NCBI RefSeq assembly: GCF_028550435.1
Contig: NZ_JAQQKV010000001.1
Location: 434,001-498,000, forward strand
Direction: 5' to 3'
DNA length: 64,000 bases
From: Asticcacaulis machinosus
GTDB taxonomy: Bacteria > Pseudomonadota > Alphaproteobacteria > Caulobacterales > Caulobacteraceae
Every line of letters starts with the position of its first letter. The stretch's first letter is position 1. The translations under genes and the position numbers were made by a program. The notes under the pieces were generated by a model. It searched no databases. It was not told the DNA's origin and was given only the letters and a program-made list of their open reading frames with translations. This document shows, in pieces, positions 18,241 through 27,781 of the stretch.

Positions 18241-18906
18241 TCACTGCCCGAGACGGAAATCCTCAATGCTCTCTTGGCTCAGAGATAGACCTTCGAAGGT
18301 GGCCTCTGTTCCCTCACCCATTGGTGATTGGGCGCTAACCCCAATCCAGAGTTCTTGCGGATAACCATTTTTAAACAGGCGCACCATTTGCCAGCTCTTC
18401 TGGTCCTTTGAGTAATAAAAGCCCACCGTTTTAGTATCCGAAGATATCTTCAGATACACGGCCTCCTCACCGACAACATCGTGATTGTTGTCATCGGAGG
18501 TGCCCTCAGTGCGGACACTCACGACCCGAATCTTCGCGCGCTCATCACGCTCCACTTCAAGCTTTAGCCACAAATCGTCTTTGGCCCAGATATACAACGT
18601 CCCAGCATCGTAAGTCGCCGGGAATTGTGCCTTTACCTTCGCCACGAGGGTAAAGGGTTTCGCATTATCGATTTCAGACAACAATACGGGCGCGGCATAC
18701 CTTTTCACCGCATCCAGTACCAGTATCTCGTTGCCAGCAACCGTATTCATGTGCTGTGGCAGAGCCTTGTATTCGCGTTCAGCATTCAAATCGTCAGGCG
18801 TGCCCGTCTGCCCGGACCCGGGATACGCCATGTTGAAAATGCGTGCGGCAAACCTTGGCTCCGACCGGCTCCGTCCCAATCTCGGCCCCATCTCGCGAAG
18901 CATCAC
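18241..18906 (-). CDS. DUF1349-like protein, possibly 5'-truncated
   Basis: Up to 221 residues are open. From about residue 55 the product resembles DUF1349 (concanavalin-like) proteins: FTLVAKVKAQFPATYDAGTL, DDLWLKLEVERDE, then VYLKISSDTKTVGFYYSKD and a C-terminal MGEGTEATFEGLSLS. The first 30-50 residues look like read-through of unrelated sequence, and no ribosome binding site stands out; starts at 18906 or 18828 are both possible. It sits between a transposase tail and a broken recombinase gene, so it is probably cargo, or the remains of cargo, of a lost element. Confidence 0.6.
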   Translation of the reverse strand: MMLREMGPRLGRSRSEPRFAARIFNMAYPGSGQTGTPDDLNAEREYKALPQHMNTVAGNEILVLDAVKRYAAPVLLSEIDNAKPFTLVAKVKAQFPATYDAGTLYIWAKDDLWLKLEVERDERAKIRVVSVRTEGTSDDNNHDVVGEEAVYLKISSDTKTVGFYYSKDQKSWQMVRLFKNGYPQELWIGVSAQSPMGEGTEATFEGLSLSQESIEDFRLGQ

Positions 18907-18922
18907 AAGCCGGTTCAGATAG

Positions 18923-19594
18923 CTAATCAGCTGCGGCCATTGCGGCTGCGCACTTACGGCTGAAATAAAAAAGGGCAGATATATCTATTATCACTGTACG
19001 GCCAATAAGGGTCGCTGCCCCGAGAAATACGCGCGGGAGGAGGTCATTGCCGGTCAATTCGCCAGTTTGCTTTTAAAGCTACGCTTTGACGACACGACGT
19101 ATAACCTGATCGTTCGTGCCTTAAAGAGCAGCCTCGCCGTGGAACGCCGTGAACATAGTGACGCGCTCAAACGTCTTCGAAGCGAGGTGGATCGCCTGAA
19201 TCATCGGCTGCAAGCGGTCTACGAGGACAAACTGGACGGAAAAGTAAGCGAAGAGCTTTACGACCGTATATCGAGGCAATGGAAAGAAGAAGTTCGTCGA
19301 TGCGAAGATGAGCTAGTTCGTTGCCAGGAAGCGAGCGAAACCTACATGGACGAGGGTGTCGCCCTACTCGTCATCGCCCGCAATGCTCACAAAATCTTCG
19401 AAACCCAACGCGGTACGGCCCAAAGAAAGCTGCTAAATTTCGTGCTCCAGAACTGCATTTGGCAGAATGGCCAATTAACCGCAAATTTTCGACAACCATT
19501 TGATATGCTGGAAGAAACAGCTGCCAAATCGTCGAAGCCCCAAGGGGCGGATGGGTATGATGATGCAGGAAAAGAAAATTGGCTGGGGAACTAG
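18923..19594 (+). pseudogene. Serine recombinase, C-terminal half only
   Basis: After an in-frame TAG at 18920-18922 the frame encodes the zinc ribbon of a large serine recombinase (CGHCGC, KKGRYIYYHCTANKGRCP, YAREE) followed by a long charged coiled coil (about RREHSDALKRLRSEVDRLNH and YEDKLDGKVSEELYDRISR) and a short tail. The catalytic N-terminal domain with the active serine is absent. The sequence upstream of the TAG does not resemble a recombinase, so this is a deletion remnant and not a simple nonsense mutation. Its stop codon lies inside the tRNA-Gln gene on the other strand. Confidence 0.8.
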
Positions 19595-19653
19595 GACTCG
19601 AACCTAGAATGACGGTACCAAAAACCGGAGTGTTACCATTACACCATTCCCCA
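19580..19653 (-). tRNA. tRNA-Gln (anticodon TTG)
   Basis: A 74-base tRNA including the encoded CCA. Read on the minus strand it begins TGGGGAATGGTGTAATGG, has the loop TTTTGGT within CCGGT...ACCG (anticodon TTG), and the T-arm GGTTCGAGTCC. The 3' end faces the recombinase remnant, the usual geometry for an element inserted at a tRNA 3' end. Confidence 0.95.
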
Positions 19654-19857
19654 ACGCGGCTACGGTTTATTGTAAAACCGGCTGGTCTCTTCGCATTTCA
19701 TCCGAAGAGGGGCTGGAAATAGCGCAAGCCTTTACGAGTTGCAATCCCTAGGCTGAATTTTTCTTGAGGGTTCTGAACAGTTTTCCCCAAGCTTGTTTAA
19801 CATCAGCACTTTCTCCTCGCCTCTTTTCGCGCAAAGCCGCCTGTGCTATGGGGCGGC

Positions 19858-20730
19858 ATGTCATATGTTATCGTCGCTTTTTATCATTTTTTCGATTTCC
19901 CAAACTTTGAGGCTATGCAAGCGCCCTTGCTGGAGCGGCTGCAAACTCTTGGTATCAAGGGTTCTCTGTTGATCACGCGCGAGGGGGTCAATTCGACTAT
20001 ATCCGGGACACGTGATGCAATAGACACGTTTCTGGATTACCTCCAAAACGACCTGATCGGCGCAAAGATCACCTATAAAGAATCTTACGCTGAGTTTCAG
20101 CCCTTTGGCAAAGCGCGAGTGCGCCTGAAAAAAGAAACTATTTCACTGGGGGAGCCCGTATCGATGAAACGGTTCGGGCAATATGTCGAACCAAAAGACT
20201 GGAATAATCTTATCCGCAGTAATGATGTCGTCATTTTGGATACGCGCAATGACTATGAGGTCAATCTTGGCACCTTCAAAGGCGCCGTAGACCCGGCTAT
20301 ACCGACATTCAAATTCCTGCCGCAATGGGTTCGCGACAACGCCGACAGCCTCAAAGGCAAGAAAATCGCGACCTTCTGCACAGGCGGCATCCGCTGCGAG
20401 AAGTTCACATCCTGGATGATCGATAACGGTTTTGACGATGTCTATCACCTTAAAGGCGGCATATTGCAGTATTTTGAGGATGTTCCGGCCGCGGAAACCT
20501 TATGGGATGGCGAGTGCTTTGTCTTTGATGAGCGGATCGCGGTCGATCACAATTTAAAACCGTCTCAGTCAGCCGCGCTTTGCCTTTATTGCGATCATGC
20601 CCTCACTGCTGAAGATCAGGCCCATCCACATTACGTCAAAGGCGTATCGTGTCCTCATTGTCATGGTGACCCGGCTTATCAGCACGACCGGCCATCTACG
20701 CAAATCCATCGTGGACGTACGAAATTTTAG
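19858..20730 (+). CDS. trhO: tRNA uridine(34) hydroxylase TrhO (YceA), rhodanese family
   Basis: A 290-residue protein with an N-terminal acylphosphatase-like domain (about 1-95; GVNSTISGTRDAI) and a rhodanese domain (about 115-225) whose active Cys174 is in FCTGGIRCEK. The C-terminus has zinc-ribbon-like CLYC...CPHC pairs. TrhO forms 5-hydroxyuridine at the wobble position of certain tRNAs using O2. The ATG at 19858 is chosen over a GTG at 19843 because the family begins at this point (SYVIVAFYHF). It is read away from the tRNA-Gln. Confidence 0.93.
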   Translation: MSYVIVAFYHFFDFPNFEAMQAPLLERLQTLGIKGSLLITREGVNSTISGTRDAIDTFLDYLQNDLIGAKITYKESYAEFQPFGKARVRLKKETISLGEPVSMKRFGQYVEPKDWNNLIRSNDVVILDTRNDYEVNLGTFKGAVDPAIPTFKFLPQWVRDNADSLKGKKIATFCTGGIRCEKFTSWMIDNGFDDVYHLKGGILQYFEDVPAAETLWDGECFVFDERIAVDHNLKPSQSAALCLYCDHALTAEDQAHPHYVKGVSCPHCHGDPAYQHDRPSTQIHRGRTKF

Positions 20731-20867
20731 CCGACTAAAACTGCCCGGAAGTGACAGCAAATCAATTATTACGGTGTCTTCATTTGACCTGATCTTATAA
20801 CCGGCTATTGTCGGCATATATGTCCGTGTGGGGCGGGCATAACCATAAGCAGGATCAAGACCTTCGC

Positions 20868-22643
20868 ATGAAACAGTTTTTAATCACGGTAGCCGCCGTT
20901 GTAACCGCTTTTGTACTGTTTTTTATCGGTCTGCCATTCTTGCTGCTGGTTACGATCGCCGCATCAAGTAAGCCGCAATCGCCGGCCGAAGTCGCCTTAA
21001 GCATTGACCTGCGTGAAGGCCTTACCGACCAGACTCTGGATGACCCGTTTGCCTTCCTGATCGGAGACGGATTATCTACGATGGATATCGTCACGACGCT
21101 GCATAACGCGTCAAGCGACCCAAAAGTGAAATCCCTGCTTATCCGCCTGCCCGAAGGCGGAATGTCCCCCGCAGCGGCCGAAGAAATCAGACGCGCTGTG
21201 CGCGAATTCCGCGCCGCCAATAAAACCGTAATCGCTCATTCTCAGGGGCTTTACCCGGATACACTGGTTGCCGCGTCTTACATGGTCGGCACCTCGGCAT
21301 CCGAATTGTGGATGCAGCCGAACGCCTCATTGCAGGTCACCGGCATTGCGTCTGAGAGCATGTTCTTCAAACGCGCTTTTGAAAAATATGGAATTAGCCC
21401 TCAGTTTGAACAGCGCTATGAATTCAAAAATGCGGTGAACCCATATCTTCAGAGCGATTATACCCCTGCGCACCGCGAAGCGACTTTGTCGTGGATGGGC
21501 AGCATCTATAATTCCGTTTTGGCCAATATCGCCAGCGACCGCAAGGTTGATGCGGCTAAGCTTAAAACGCTGTTGGAAACCGGTGTGTACAGTGCTGAGG
21601 CGGCTCAAAAAGCCGGCCTGATTGACAAACTCGGTCAGGTTCATGATGCCGAACAGGCCGCTCTCAAAAAAGGCGGAAATCATATCGAACTGGTCGATAT
21701 TCGTGACTACGCCAAAACCATTACCCGCTCATCGGGCAAGTCAACGATTGCCGTTATCGGTGGCGAAGGCGCCATCATGACCGGCACCAGCGGCTCTAGC
21801 TTCAACAGCGAGCCCATGATGATGTCCGACGATGTCGCAGGGGCCTTTTTCGAAGCGATCAACAACAAAGATGTCAAAGCTATTGTCTTCCGCGTCTCAT
21901 CTCCCGGTGGTTCTGATACAGCCTCGGAACAGATTTTAGCGGCCCTTCAGGCGGCGAAAAAAGCCAATAAGCCGGTTGTTGTCTCTATGGGCGAATATGC
22001 AGCCTCCGGCGGCTATTGGGTATCGTCGGACGCCTCAGCCATTATTGCCAACCCGACCACCCTCACCGGCTCGATTGGTGTTTACGGCGGCAAGTTCGCG
22101 ATTGGTGATGCCCTCGGTCGGTTTGGCGTGGATATGAATAGCGTGCATGTCGGCAGCGATTTAAGTGCCATGTATAATGCAGGCACTGAGTTCACGCCTG
22201 AGCAACGCGCCAGCTTCTCCAAGCAGATTGACGAGACCTATAACGAATTCATTCTGCGCGTGGCTAAGGGTCGTAAATTGCCAGAAGACAAGGTTCGTGA
22301 AATCGCCAAAGGCCATGTCTGGACCGGTGAACAGGCCAAGGCTTTGGGCCTGGTTGATGATCTGGGCGGATTTTACACGGCACTGGCCAAGGCTAAGTCG
22401 CTGGCCAAGATTGCCGATGATGAGCAGGTCAAGCTGGTGAAATATCCGCAAAGCCGCTCACCGTTTTCCATGCTCAACAGCAGTGTCGAGTCTGCCCATA
22501 GTGGATTACAGGCGCTGTCGCTGATTAACTGGGCCATGAGCGATCCTCAAGCCAAATCCGTGATGCGTGAGATGTCTCAGGCCCGTATGCGGTCACAAGG
22601 GGCCAATGTTCTGGCTACCGAGCCGTTGGAGCCCACGCGCTGA
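20868..22643 (+). CDS. sppA: Signal peptide peptidase SppA (67-kDa type)
   Basis: A 591-residue S49 peptidase. An N-terminal membrane segment (about 3-30) is followed by two S49 domains. The first (about 60-290) carries the presumed catalytic Lys in [11 protein letters not shown]; the second (about 310-540) carries the serine nucleophile in [11 protein letters not shown]. Length and double-domain layout match the E. coli-type enzyme, which degrades cleaved signal peptides in the membrane. The ATG at 20868 places the membrane segment at the N-terminus, with AGGATC upstream; an ATG at 20820 would add 16 residues. Confidence 0.94.
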   Translation: MKQFLITVAAVVTAFVLFFIGLPFLLLVTIAASSKPQSPAEVALSIDLREGLTDQTLDDPFAFLIGDGLSTMDIVTTLHNASSDPKVKSLLIRLPEGGMSPAAAEEIRRAVREFRAANKTVIAHSQGLYPDTLVAASYMVGTSASELWMQPNASLQVTGIASESMFFKRAFEKYGISPQFEQRYEFKNAVNPYLQSDYTPAHREATLSWMGSIYNSVLANIASDRKVDAAKLKTLLETGVYSAEAAQKAGLIDKLGQVHDAEQAALKKGGNHIELVDIRDYAKTITRSSGKSTIAVIGGEGAIMTGTSGSSFNSEPMMMSDDVAGAFFEAINNKDVKAIVFRVSSPGGSDTASEQILAALQAAKKANKPVVVSMGEYAASGGYWVSSDASAIIANPTTLTGSIGVYGGKFAIGDALGRFGVDMNSVHVGSDLSAMYNAGTEFTPEQRASFSKQIDETYNEFILRVAKGRKLPEDKVREIAKGHVWTGEQAKALGLVDDLGGFYTALAKAKSLAKIADDEQVKLVKYPQSRSPFSMLNSSVESAHSGLQALSLINWAMSDPQAKSVMREMSQARMRSQGANVLATEPLEPTR

Positions 22644-22752
22644 GCACGCCCCAACTTAAGCTAGCCCTACCGCGACGTGAGACGAGTAAGCTCAGCGCAG
22701 CGGTTTAGCGACTGAATTCCGCCTCGATACGTAAGGTGCTTGGTGTGACGCC

Positions 22753-23016
22753 ATGATCAGAGCTGTTAAACCCATTTATGGATACGGTTGGACCGATGGC
22801 TTCAAACATATTCCCGAACCAGCCCCCTTTAAGATTAAGGCAGAAGAACTGGCGGACGGAACAATCACTGGGCACATCGTATCAGTTAGCGATCCTGACC
22901 TTAACGAAGCTGTAATTGAAGCCTCGCCACGCCATGCCAGTCGAGACTTTCACTACAACTGCAGCATTCGCTATCAGGATGGTAGAGTCATCACAGGTTA
23001 TTGCCTGATCAGTTGA
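22753..23016 (+). CDS. Small hypothetical protein (87 aa)
   Basis: An unrecognised 87-residue protein. It has no signal peptide or membrane segment; it is rich in Ile, Asp and aromatic residues and looks like a small beta-rich domain (TITGHIVSVSDPDLNEAVIE; FHYNCSIRYQDGRVITGYC). It is followed by a strong bidirectional hairpin, consistent with a real transcription unit. The start codon has no strong Shine-Dalgarno sequence. It could be the end of the sppA operon, 109 bases downstream. Confidence 0.55.
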   Translation: MIRAVKPIYGYGWTDGFKHIPEPAPFKIKAEELADGTITGHIVSVSDPDLNEAVIEASPRHASRDFHYNCSIRYQDGRVITGYCLIS

Positions 23017-23055
23017 TTAAAGGCTCATTGATTTTCCAGCCCTGAGGTTAATATA

Positions 23056-23084
23056 AAAAGGCGGCAGATAAACTGCCGCCTTTT
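23056..23084. terminator. Bidirectional intrinsic terminator
   Basis: A perfect 12-bp stem AAAAGGCGGCAG / CTGCCGCCTTTT with a 5-base loop ATAAA. The A-tract and T-tract flank a GC-rich core on both strands, so it can end both the small plus-strand gene and the convergent TonB-dependent receptor gene. Confidence 0.93.
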
Positions 23085-23106
23085 CATTTCTCTAAGAGAA
23101 GTCGCC

Positions 23107-26100
23107 TTAGAAGGATTTTGTGAAGCTCACAAACACTTCGCGGCCTTTATAGTCATAGCTGGAATACAGCGGCGAGTTACCAACGCGGTTAACCAGCGGA
23201 TGAGTAGAGACGAAAGGTGGTAGTTCGTTCTCAATGTTTCTCATACCAACGGTCGCGGTCCAGTCGTCCGTCTTATACTGAACCGAAGCGCGGTGCAGGA
23301 AGTAGTTCGGAGTTTCCAGATAAAGCGTGCTGGTCGCCGGATTAATGCCATACAGGTCGTAGGACTGCATTTCACCAACCCAGTCAACGCCGTAAGTTAC
23401 ACGCCATTGATCCCACGTGAAGTTGGCAGTCAGTTCACCCGTGTAGTCAGGAGTGCTCAGCGTGCCATTATAGTCAACCAGAGCAGCGCCCGGACGCGGC
23501 TGGATGCCTTGTTCGTTGAACTTGGTGATCGCCAAGTTCACCAGAACATCAACCTTGCCGATATCACGATTCCAACGCAGGTTATAGTCGTACCCCTTAA
23601 CCGTTTGAGCCGAAACGTTGGTGTAGCTATCAAACACTGTCAGCGCATTGGTGACTGGCGTACGAGCTGTGTACGCGCAGTATGGGCTGGAGAAGTTTGG
23701 CGAGTTATAGCACTGGTTCAGAATGAAGGTCTGACCCGCACGGGCAACACCGTCATTGATCTCGATATCGAAGTAATCGACCGCAAGCGACAGATTACCA
23801 AAGACATCTTCCGGCAGGAAGTTAGCTTGCAGGATAGCACCAACCGTCAGGTTGTCTGAGGTTTCAGCAACCAGACCTTGCGATGCGCCACCAGCCTGAA
23901 CGATCTGGATAGACTGGTTGTTGCCGCTACCCACACCCCAACCGGCTGGCAGGCCGAGGGACTGACAGTTAGCTCTGCGGTTCGCATCTACACCCGGCGA
24001 ATCCCAGTTGTTACAGGGGTCACCCGTGCTGGCAGCAAAGCTGGTCGTACCACCCAGGAACTGCTCAAACAGAGCCGGAGCGCGGTAAGACGTGCCCTTG
24101 CTGGCGCGCAGGGTCAGGAAATCGAACGGCTGATACATAATACCGGCCTTGTAGGTGGTATCATCGCCGTAAGAATCGTAGTCCGTGTAACGACCAGCCA
24201 GTTCAAGTGACAGGTTCTTGGCGAACGGCAGATCTTTCAAAACAGGGATCTGGAATTCGACAAAGGCTTCCATAACGCTGTCTTCACCAACCGTCGGAGC
24301 GGCTGAAGTCAGGTTATAGAGGTTGCCTGAAACCGAGTTTTCATTCGGTTGATCGTCGATCGAGGCTTTACGGTATTCAACCCCGAAGGCGGCCATCAGA
24401 TCACCGGCAGGCAATGTAAACAGCGGACCGTTGATATCTGCCGTAAAGGTGGTTTCTTCGTACAGGGTTCTGCTTTCAACCGGCACGAAGGTGTAGGCTT
24501 TCCAGTCTTCGGGCAGGATGCCACCAATAGTATTCGCATTCAGAACCGGAGCGGGTACGCACGAAGCGGCCGATGGGTTGGCATTGTTAGATGCGCAGGT
24601 AACGGGTGCACCATTCGCGCCTGGGCGAATGAGGTGCGCCGGAACGCCAGCAACCGGGGTAGCCACATTCAAAGATGCCGCAACACGATCGGTCAACCAG
24701 GACTCGAACATGTAAGAGGCATCAGACTTTGAATATTGCAAGGTCGCGTCGTAGCGCCAGCCATCCATAAGCGCGAAGTCACCTTTGAAGCCCGCCGTAA
24801 ATTTGGCGAAATCGACTTCCTGACGGCTCTCATAGTTGCCGTAGCCGATGAACGCGCGCGCCTTGGTTGGGCCCGCAAACAGAACCGTACCGCCGGCTGG
24901 CAGGAAGTTACCAGGGATCGCGGCAATATTGGCCGGGATCAGAGGTGAACCCACAGCATAGTCGAGGCTGAGCTGGCGGTTGTTGGTTTGCGAAGAAACA
25001 CGGCGGTTGACGAGGACCTCGGTGTAGAATTCTGAGTTCCAATATTCAGACAGGTCGTAAGAGGTCTGGAAGAAGCCGGTGTAAACCTTCACAGGCGACA
25101 ACAGCGAGTTGTTCAGCAAGTCCGGATCAAACGTATCACGGACGTTCAGGCTGCCGCCGCTGACACCTTCAAACCCGGTCAGGCCGGTAGATACCGCAGA
25201 GTTCGGACGCCAGCGGTTATAGGTAGCAATCGTTGGAGCGCCTGTTGCCGGAACACCGGCAAAGCCAGGTGTACCTAATGTGTTGATAGTCACACCGGCG
25301 TTGCTGCCCTGGTTCGTAATGGTATAGCACTTGGACTTACCGGTCAGAGGATCAATATAGTCGGTGATAGCCCCGGTCGTCTTGTTAAACGTACCGTCCG
25401 TCTGACAGGACATCCAGTCGCGATCACCGTATTTCAGCTCTTCGGATTCGTAATATTCAAACGACCCTTGAGCCGAGAAACGATCCCAAGTCTTGCCCGC
25501 GATAAAGGCAACACGTGATTGCTCACCACCGCCATCAACAGGCTTGTTGTATTGGGCTTCGAGTGACACGCCTTGAACATTGCGCGTGACCACGTTGATA
25601 ACACCACCGATAGCATCCGAACCGTAGATCGCCGATGCACCATCGCGCAGAACATCAACGCGATTGATGAGGGCATTAGGCAGAACGTTCAGGTCAGCCG
25701 AACCGACCGAACCACGCGAACCTGCCGGCGCCACGCGACGACCGTTGATCAGAACCAGCGTACGGCCTGGGCCCAAGCCGCGCAAACCGACGGTGTTGGC
25801 ACCGGGCCCACCGTTGGTGACAAGACCGCCGAAAGCATTGTTGATCTGCGCACCACCGCCGGTGACGGCTGTGCTTTGCAAGATAGCCGAGGTCGAAGAC
25901 AAACCTGCCATCGTGCTTTCGTTGCGGGTGATGACTTGAATGGGCGATGCCGAATTGTAGGTATCTTTACGGATGCGCGAACCGACAACGGTAACCTCAG
26001 TTACCTCTGCCTCTTGGGCTTCGGGCTCAGGTGCAGCCGCATCCTGAGCATAAGCAACGCTACCCATAGCCAAAAGGCTTAATATCGCACCGCTTATCGT

Positions 26101-26142
26101 TGTCGAGACCATCAGGCCCGATTTGATAGATTTGTTTTTCAC
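23107..26142 (-). CDS. TonB-dependent outer-membrane receptor
   Basis: A 1011-residue TonB-dependent receptor. The start is a GTG at 26142, 6 bases after CGGAGA, giving a basic n-region and a signal peptide ending in SVAYAQ. After an acidic linker comes VTEVTVVGSRI (TonB-box region), then the plug domain (about 55-190: VLRDGASAIYGSDAIGGVIN, VGLRGLGPGRTLVLINGRRV). The 22-strand barrel ends with YKGREVFVSFTKSF, terminating in Phe. The subtype with long extracellular loops, lacking a nearby siderophore gene, fits the oligomer or plant-polymer receptors common in Caulobacteraceae; the ligand is unknown. Confidence 0.95.
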   Translation of the reverse strand: MKNKSIKSGLMVSTTISGAILSLLAMGSVAYAQDAAAPEPEAQEAEVTEVTVVGSRIRKDTYNSASPIQVITRNESTMAGLSSTSAILQSTAVTGGGAQINNAFGGLVTNGGPGANTVGLRGLGPGRTLVLINGRRVAPAGSRGSVGSADLNVLPNALINRVDVLRDGASAIYGSDAIGGVINVVTRNVQGVSLEAQYNKPVDGGGEQSRVAFIAGKTWDRFSAQGSFEYYESEELKYGDRDWMSCQTDGTFNKTTGAITDYIDPLTGKSKCYTITNQGSNAGVTINTLGTPGFAGVPATGAPTIATYNRWRPNSAVSTGLTGFEGVSGGSLNVRDTFDPDLLNNSLLSPVKVYTGFFQTSYDLSEYWNSEFYTEVLVNRRVSSQTNNRQLSLDYAVGSPLIPANIAAIPGNFLPAGGTVLFAGPTKARAFIGYGNYESRQEVDFAKFTAGFKGDFALMDGWRYDATLQYSKSDASYMFESWLTDRVAASLNVATPVAGVPAHLIRPGANGAPVTCASNNANPSAASCVPAPVLNANTIGGILPEDWKAYTFVPVESRTLYEETTFTADINGPLFTLPAGDLMAAFGVEYRKASIDDQPNENSVSGNLYNLTSAAPTVGEDSVMEAFVEFQIPVLKDLPFAKNLSLELAGRYTDYDSYGDDTTYKAGIMYQPFDFLTLRASKGTSYRAPALFEQFLGGTTSFAASTGDPCNNWDSPGVDANRRANCQSLGLPAGWGVGSGNNQSIQIVQAGGASQGLVAETSDNLTVGAILQANFLPEDVFGNLSLAVDYFDIEINDGVARAGQTFILNQCYNSPNFSSPYCAYTARTPVTNALTVFDSYTNVSAQTVKGYDYNLRWNRDIGKVDVLVNLAITKFNEQGIQPRPGAALVDYNGTLSTPDYTGELTANFTWDQWRVTYGVDWVGEMQSYDLYGINPATSTLYLETPNYFLHRASVQYKTDDWTATVGMRNIENELPPFVSTHPLVNRVGNSPLYSSYDYKGREVFVSFTKSF

Positions 26143-26611
26143 TCTTAGTCTCCGGATTATTTTATAGGGTATTTTTATACCCACCGCAGTTTCCAACATT
26201 AACTGTTGTTAATCCCACTAAGACCTCACGTCACAAATCCGTCAATCGCCTGACACAGGTTTGCCAATTTCAAATGAAACCTGTTTCAATAAAGTCACAT
26301 TAGAAACAGAGGAGCAACATATCCTAACCGGAGAAATGAGACGGATTCCGCTAAAAAACCCCCCTCGTGCAATTTGCATAATTTTTAAATATATTCAGAT
26401 GGTTATATTTAAAAATTTCACCGCACACACATCAATTCATAAATATTTGAAATGATAGAAAATCCCAATTATCCAACGGATTGTCGTACAAATATAAAAT
26501 TAAATGAGAAACTATATGCCTCACAAATGAGGCCGTTATTGTGTCTGTATGTAACAAGTATTCGAAAGCGCAGATGAATCGCGGCTCTCAAAAAAATGCA
26601 CATAAGATTCA
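26143..26611. other. AT-rich intergenic region upstream of the TonB-dependent receptor
   Basis: No gene is supported here. The short frames present have no ribosome binding site and unnatural composition. This is the presumed promoter and leader region of the receptor gene; the stretch 26350-26530 is distinctly AT-rich. I did not find a clear sigma-70 promoter or operator by eye. Confidence 0.45.
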
Positions 26612-26761
26612 CTAACGCTCTACCGTAATTCGCACGGCATACGGCATAACGGGTTCGGGCGTGCAACTGGCGACGATGGTTTGAGCCAGCAATATTACCA
26701 AAAAAGCCGCCGCAATACGCTGGGCTCGTTTTGATACAAATAATGCGAAATTTAGCGCCAT
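26612..26761 (-). CDS. Possible small lipoprotein or membrane peptide
   Basis: A 49-residue frame begins with an ATG at 26761 preceded by CGGGGG. It has a basic n-region (VSKRAQR), a hydrophobic stretch and a VASC lipobox-like motif, then a short polar tail. A longer version from a GTG at 26824 would overlap the stop of the DUF1499 gene by four bases. It is therefore plausibly the last gene of that operon. No family is recognised and codon evidence is limited by its size. Confidence 0.4.
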   Translation of the reverse strand: MALNFALFVSKRAQRIAAAFLVILLAQTIVASCTPEPVMPYAVRITVER

Positions 26762-26820
26762 AATAGCCCCCGGAATTGGTTTACCAGGAGTTAACAGCAA
26801 TTGCCGCGCCAATAACTGGC

Positions 26821-27603
26821 TCACATAGACTTCAGGATCTCAACTACCCGCACAACACGGTGGCAATTCCCCCCTAGATCAGCCAGTTCATAGCGGCTGA
26901 TGGAGCGCACATCTGCTTGATCGGGATCAATCCGCACCACTAAATCTGACGTGAACCCATAGACAGGGTCGCGATAAATCGCCTCAACCCGCCAGGGAGA
27001 CCTCCCAAACACCACAAACCCCTCTTCCTTTAGTTGGGCCGCCACTTTATCGGCGGTTATGGCACTGTTTTTAACCGGCTGAGCTCCTGAACAGGTTACG
27101 GCATTGACATCAGCTATCGGCTTTAGATCCCACTCGAATGACGTCCCTTTCGCCACGCGCGGACTATCTTCGACCGCGTGCGCATCGGGCCCACGCTCCT
27201 TGATAAGCTTATCAGAAAAGGTAACCGGTCGATCCCAGTTTGTAGACACATCATATATGGGGGGGCTCGATTTGAGTTTTTGCTCATAGAGGTAGAATCC
27301 TCCCAGAACACCGCCAGAAATGAGTACCGCAGCCAATGCCAGTGGCCCGGTCCGGCGCGGCGACATAAAAAGAGCCACCAACAAAGAGACCAGACCGATC
27401 ACAAGGCTAACGGTCGCAAGTTTAGGCGCCCAGGTTAAGGTCAGGAGCTTAAAGCTGGTATCATAATCGAAATAGTCGACCTTGCTGCCAAAGATAGCCA
27501 CGGCAAGTGTAATGGGCGCCGATAAACTGATCAGAAGGGCCATCAGAGCCAGACTTGGCCCGGATTTGCGCTCTTTGATGTGTGAGTGATTCTGTTCTGA
27601 CAC
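26821..27603 (-). CDS. DUF1499 domain membrane protein
   Basis: A 260-residue protein with three hydrophobic segments in the first 110 residues (about 17-40, 55-78, 86-106) followed by a DUF1499 domain (about 112-258) marked by PPIYDVSTNWDRPVTFSD, SPWRVEAIYRDPVYGFTSDL, VRIDPD and a conserved Cys late in the domain. The start is a GTG at 27603. DUF1499 proteins are widespread in Proteobacteria without a defined function; the C-terminal domain is probably periplasmic. It leads a possible two-gene unit with the small lipoprotein frame. Confidence 0.87.
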   Translation of the reverse strand: MSEQNHSHIKERKSGPSLALMALLISLSAPITLAVAIFGSKVDYFDYDTSFKLLTLTWAPKLATVSLVIGLVSLLVALFMSPRRTGPLALAAVLISGGVLGGFYLYEQKLKSSPPIYDVSTNWDRPVTFSDKLIKERGPDAHAVEDSPRVAKGTSFEWDLKPIADVNAVTCSGAQPVKNSAITADKVAAQLKEEGFVVFGRSPWRVEAIYRDPVYGFTSDLVVRIDPDQADVRSISRYELADLGGNCHRVVRVVEILKSM

Positions 27604-27781
27604 GTCTACGCAGCCCTAACCTTTATGTCGTCTAACCGTTTTTGATAAAAACCCATAGTCGCTCCCCACCGTCACGGGGATACGTCATAATGGCGAATTC
27701 ATCTCTCATTTTTGAGACAACTTCACCTCAAACGAAATTTAACACATTGAAGCTAAATGAAAATTGAATTTTTCGTGTCTG

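Noticed and set aside
18041-18364. A 107-aa plus-strand frame over the transposase remnant and the DUF1349 gene end
   Set aside because: It is antisense to better-supported sequence and has no ribosome binding site or recognisable motif.
18625-18963. A 112-aa plus-strand frame opposite the DUF1349 gene
   Set aside because: It has unnatural composition and is a shadow of the minus-strand gene; it does not resemble the missing recombinase N-terminus.
26261-26455. A 64-aa frame in the AT-rich region upstream of the TonB-dependent receptor
   Set aside because: It has no Shine-Dalgarno sequence, atypical codon use, and lies in a probable promoter region.
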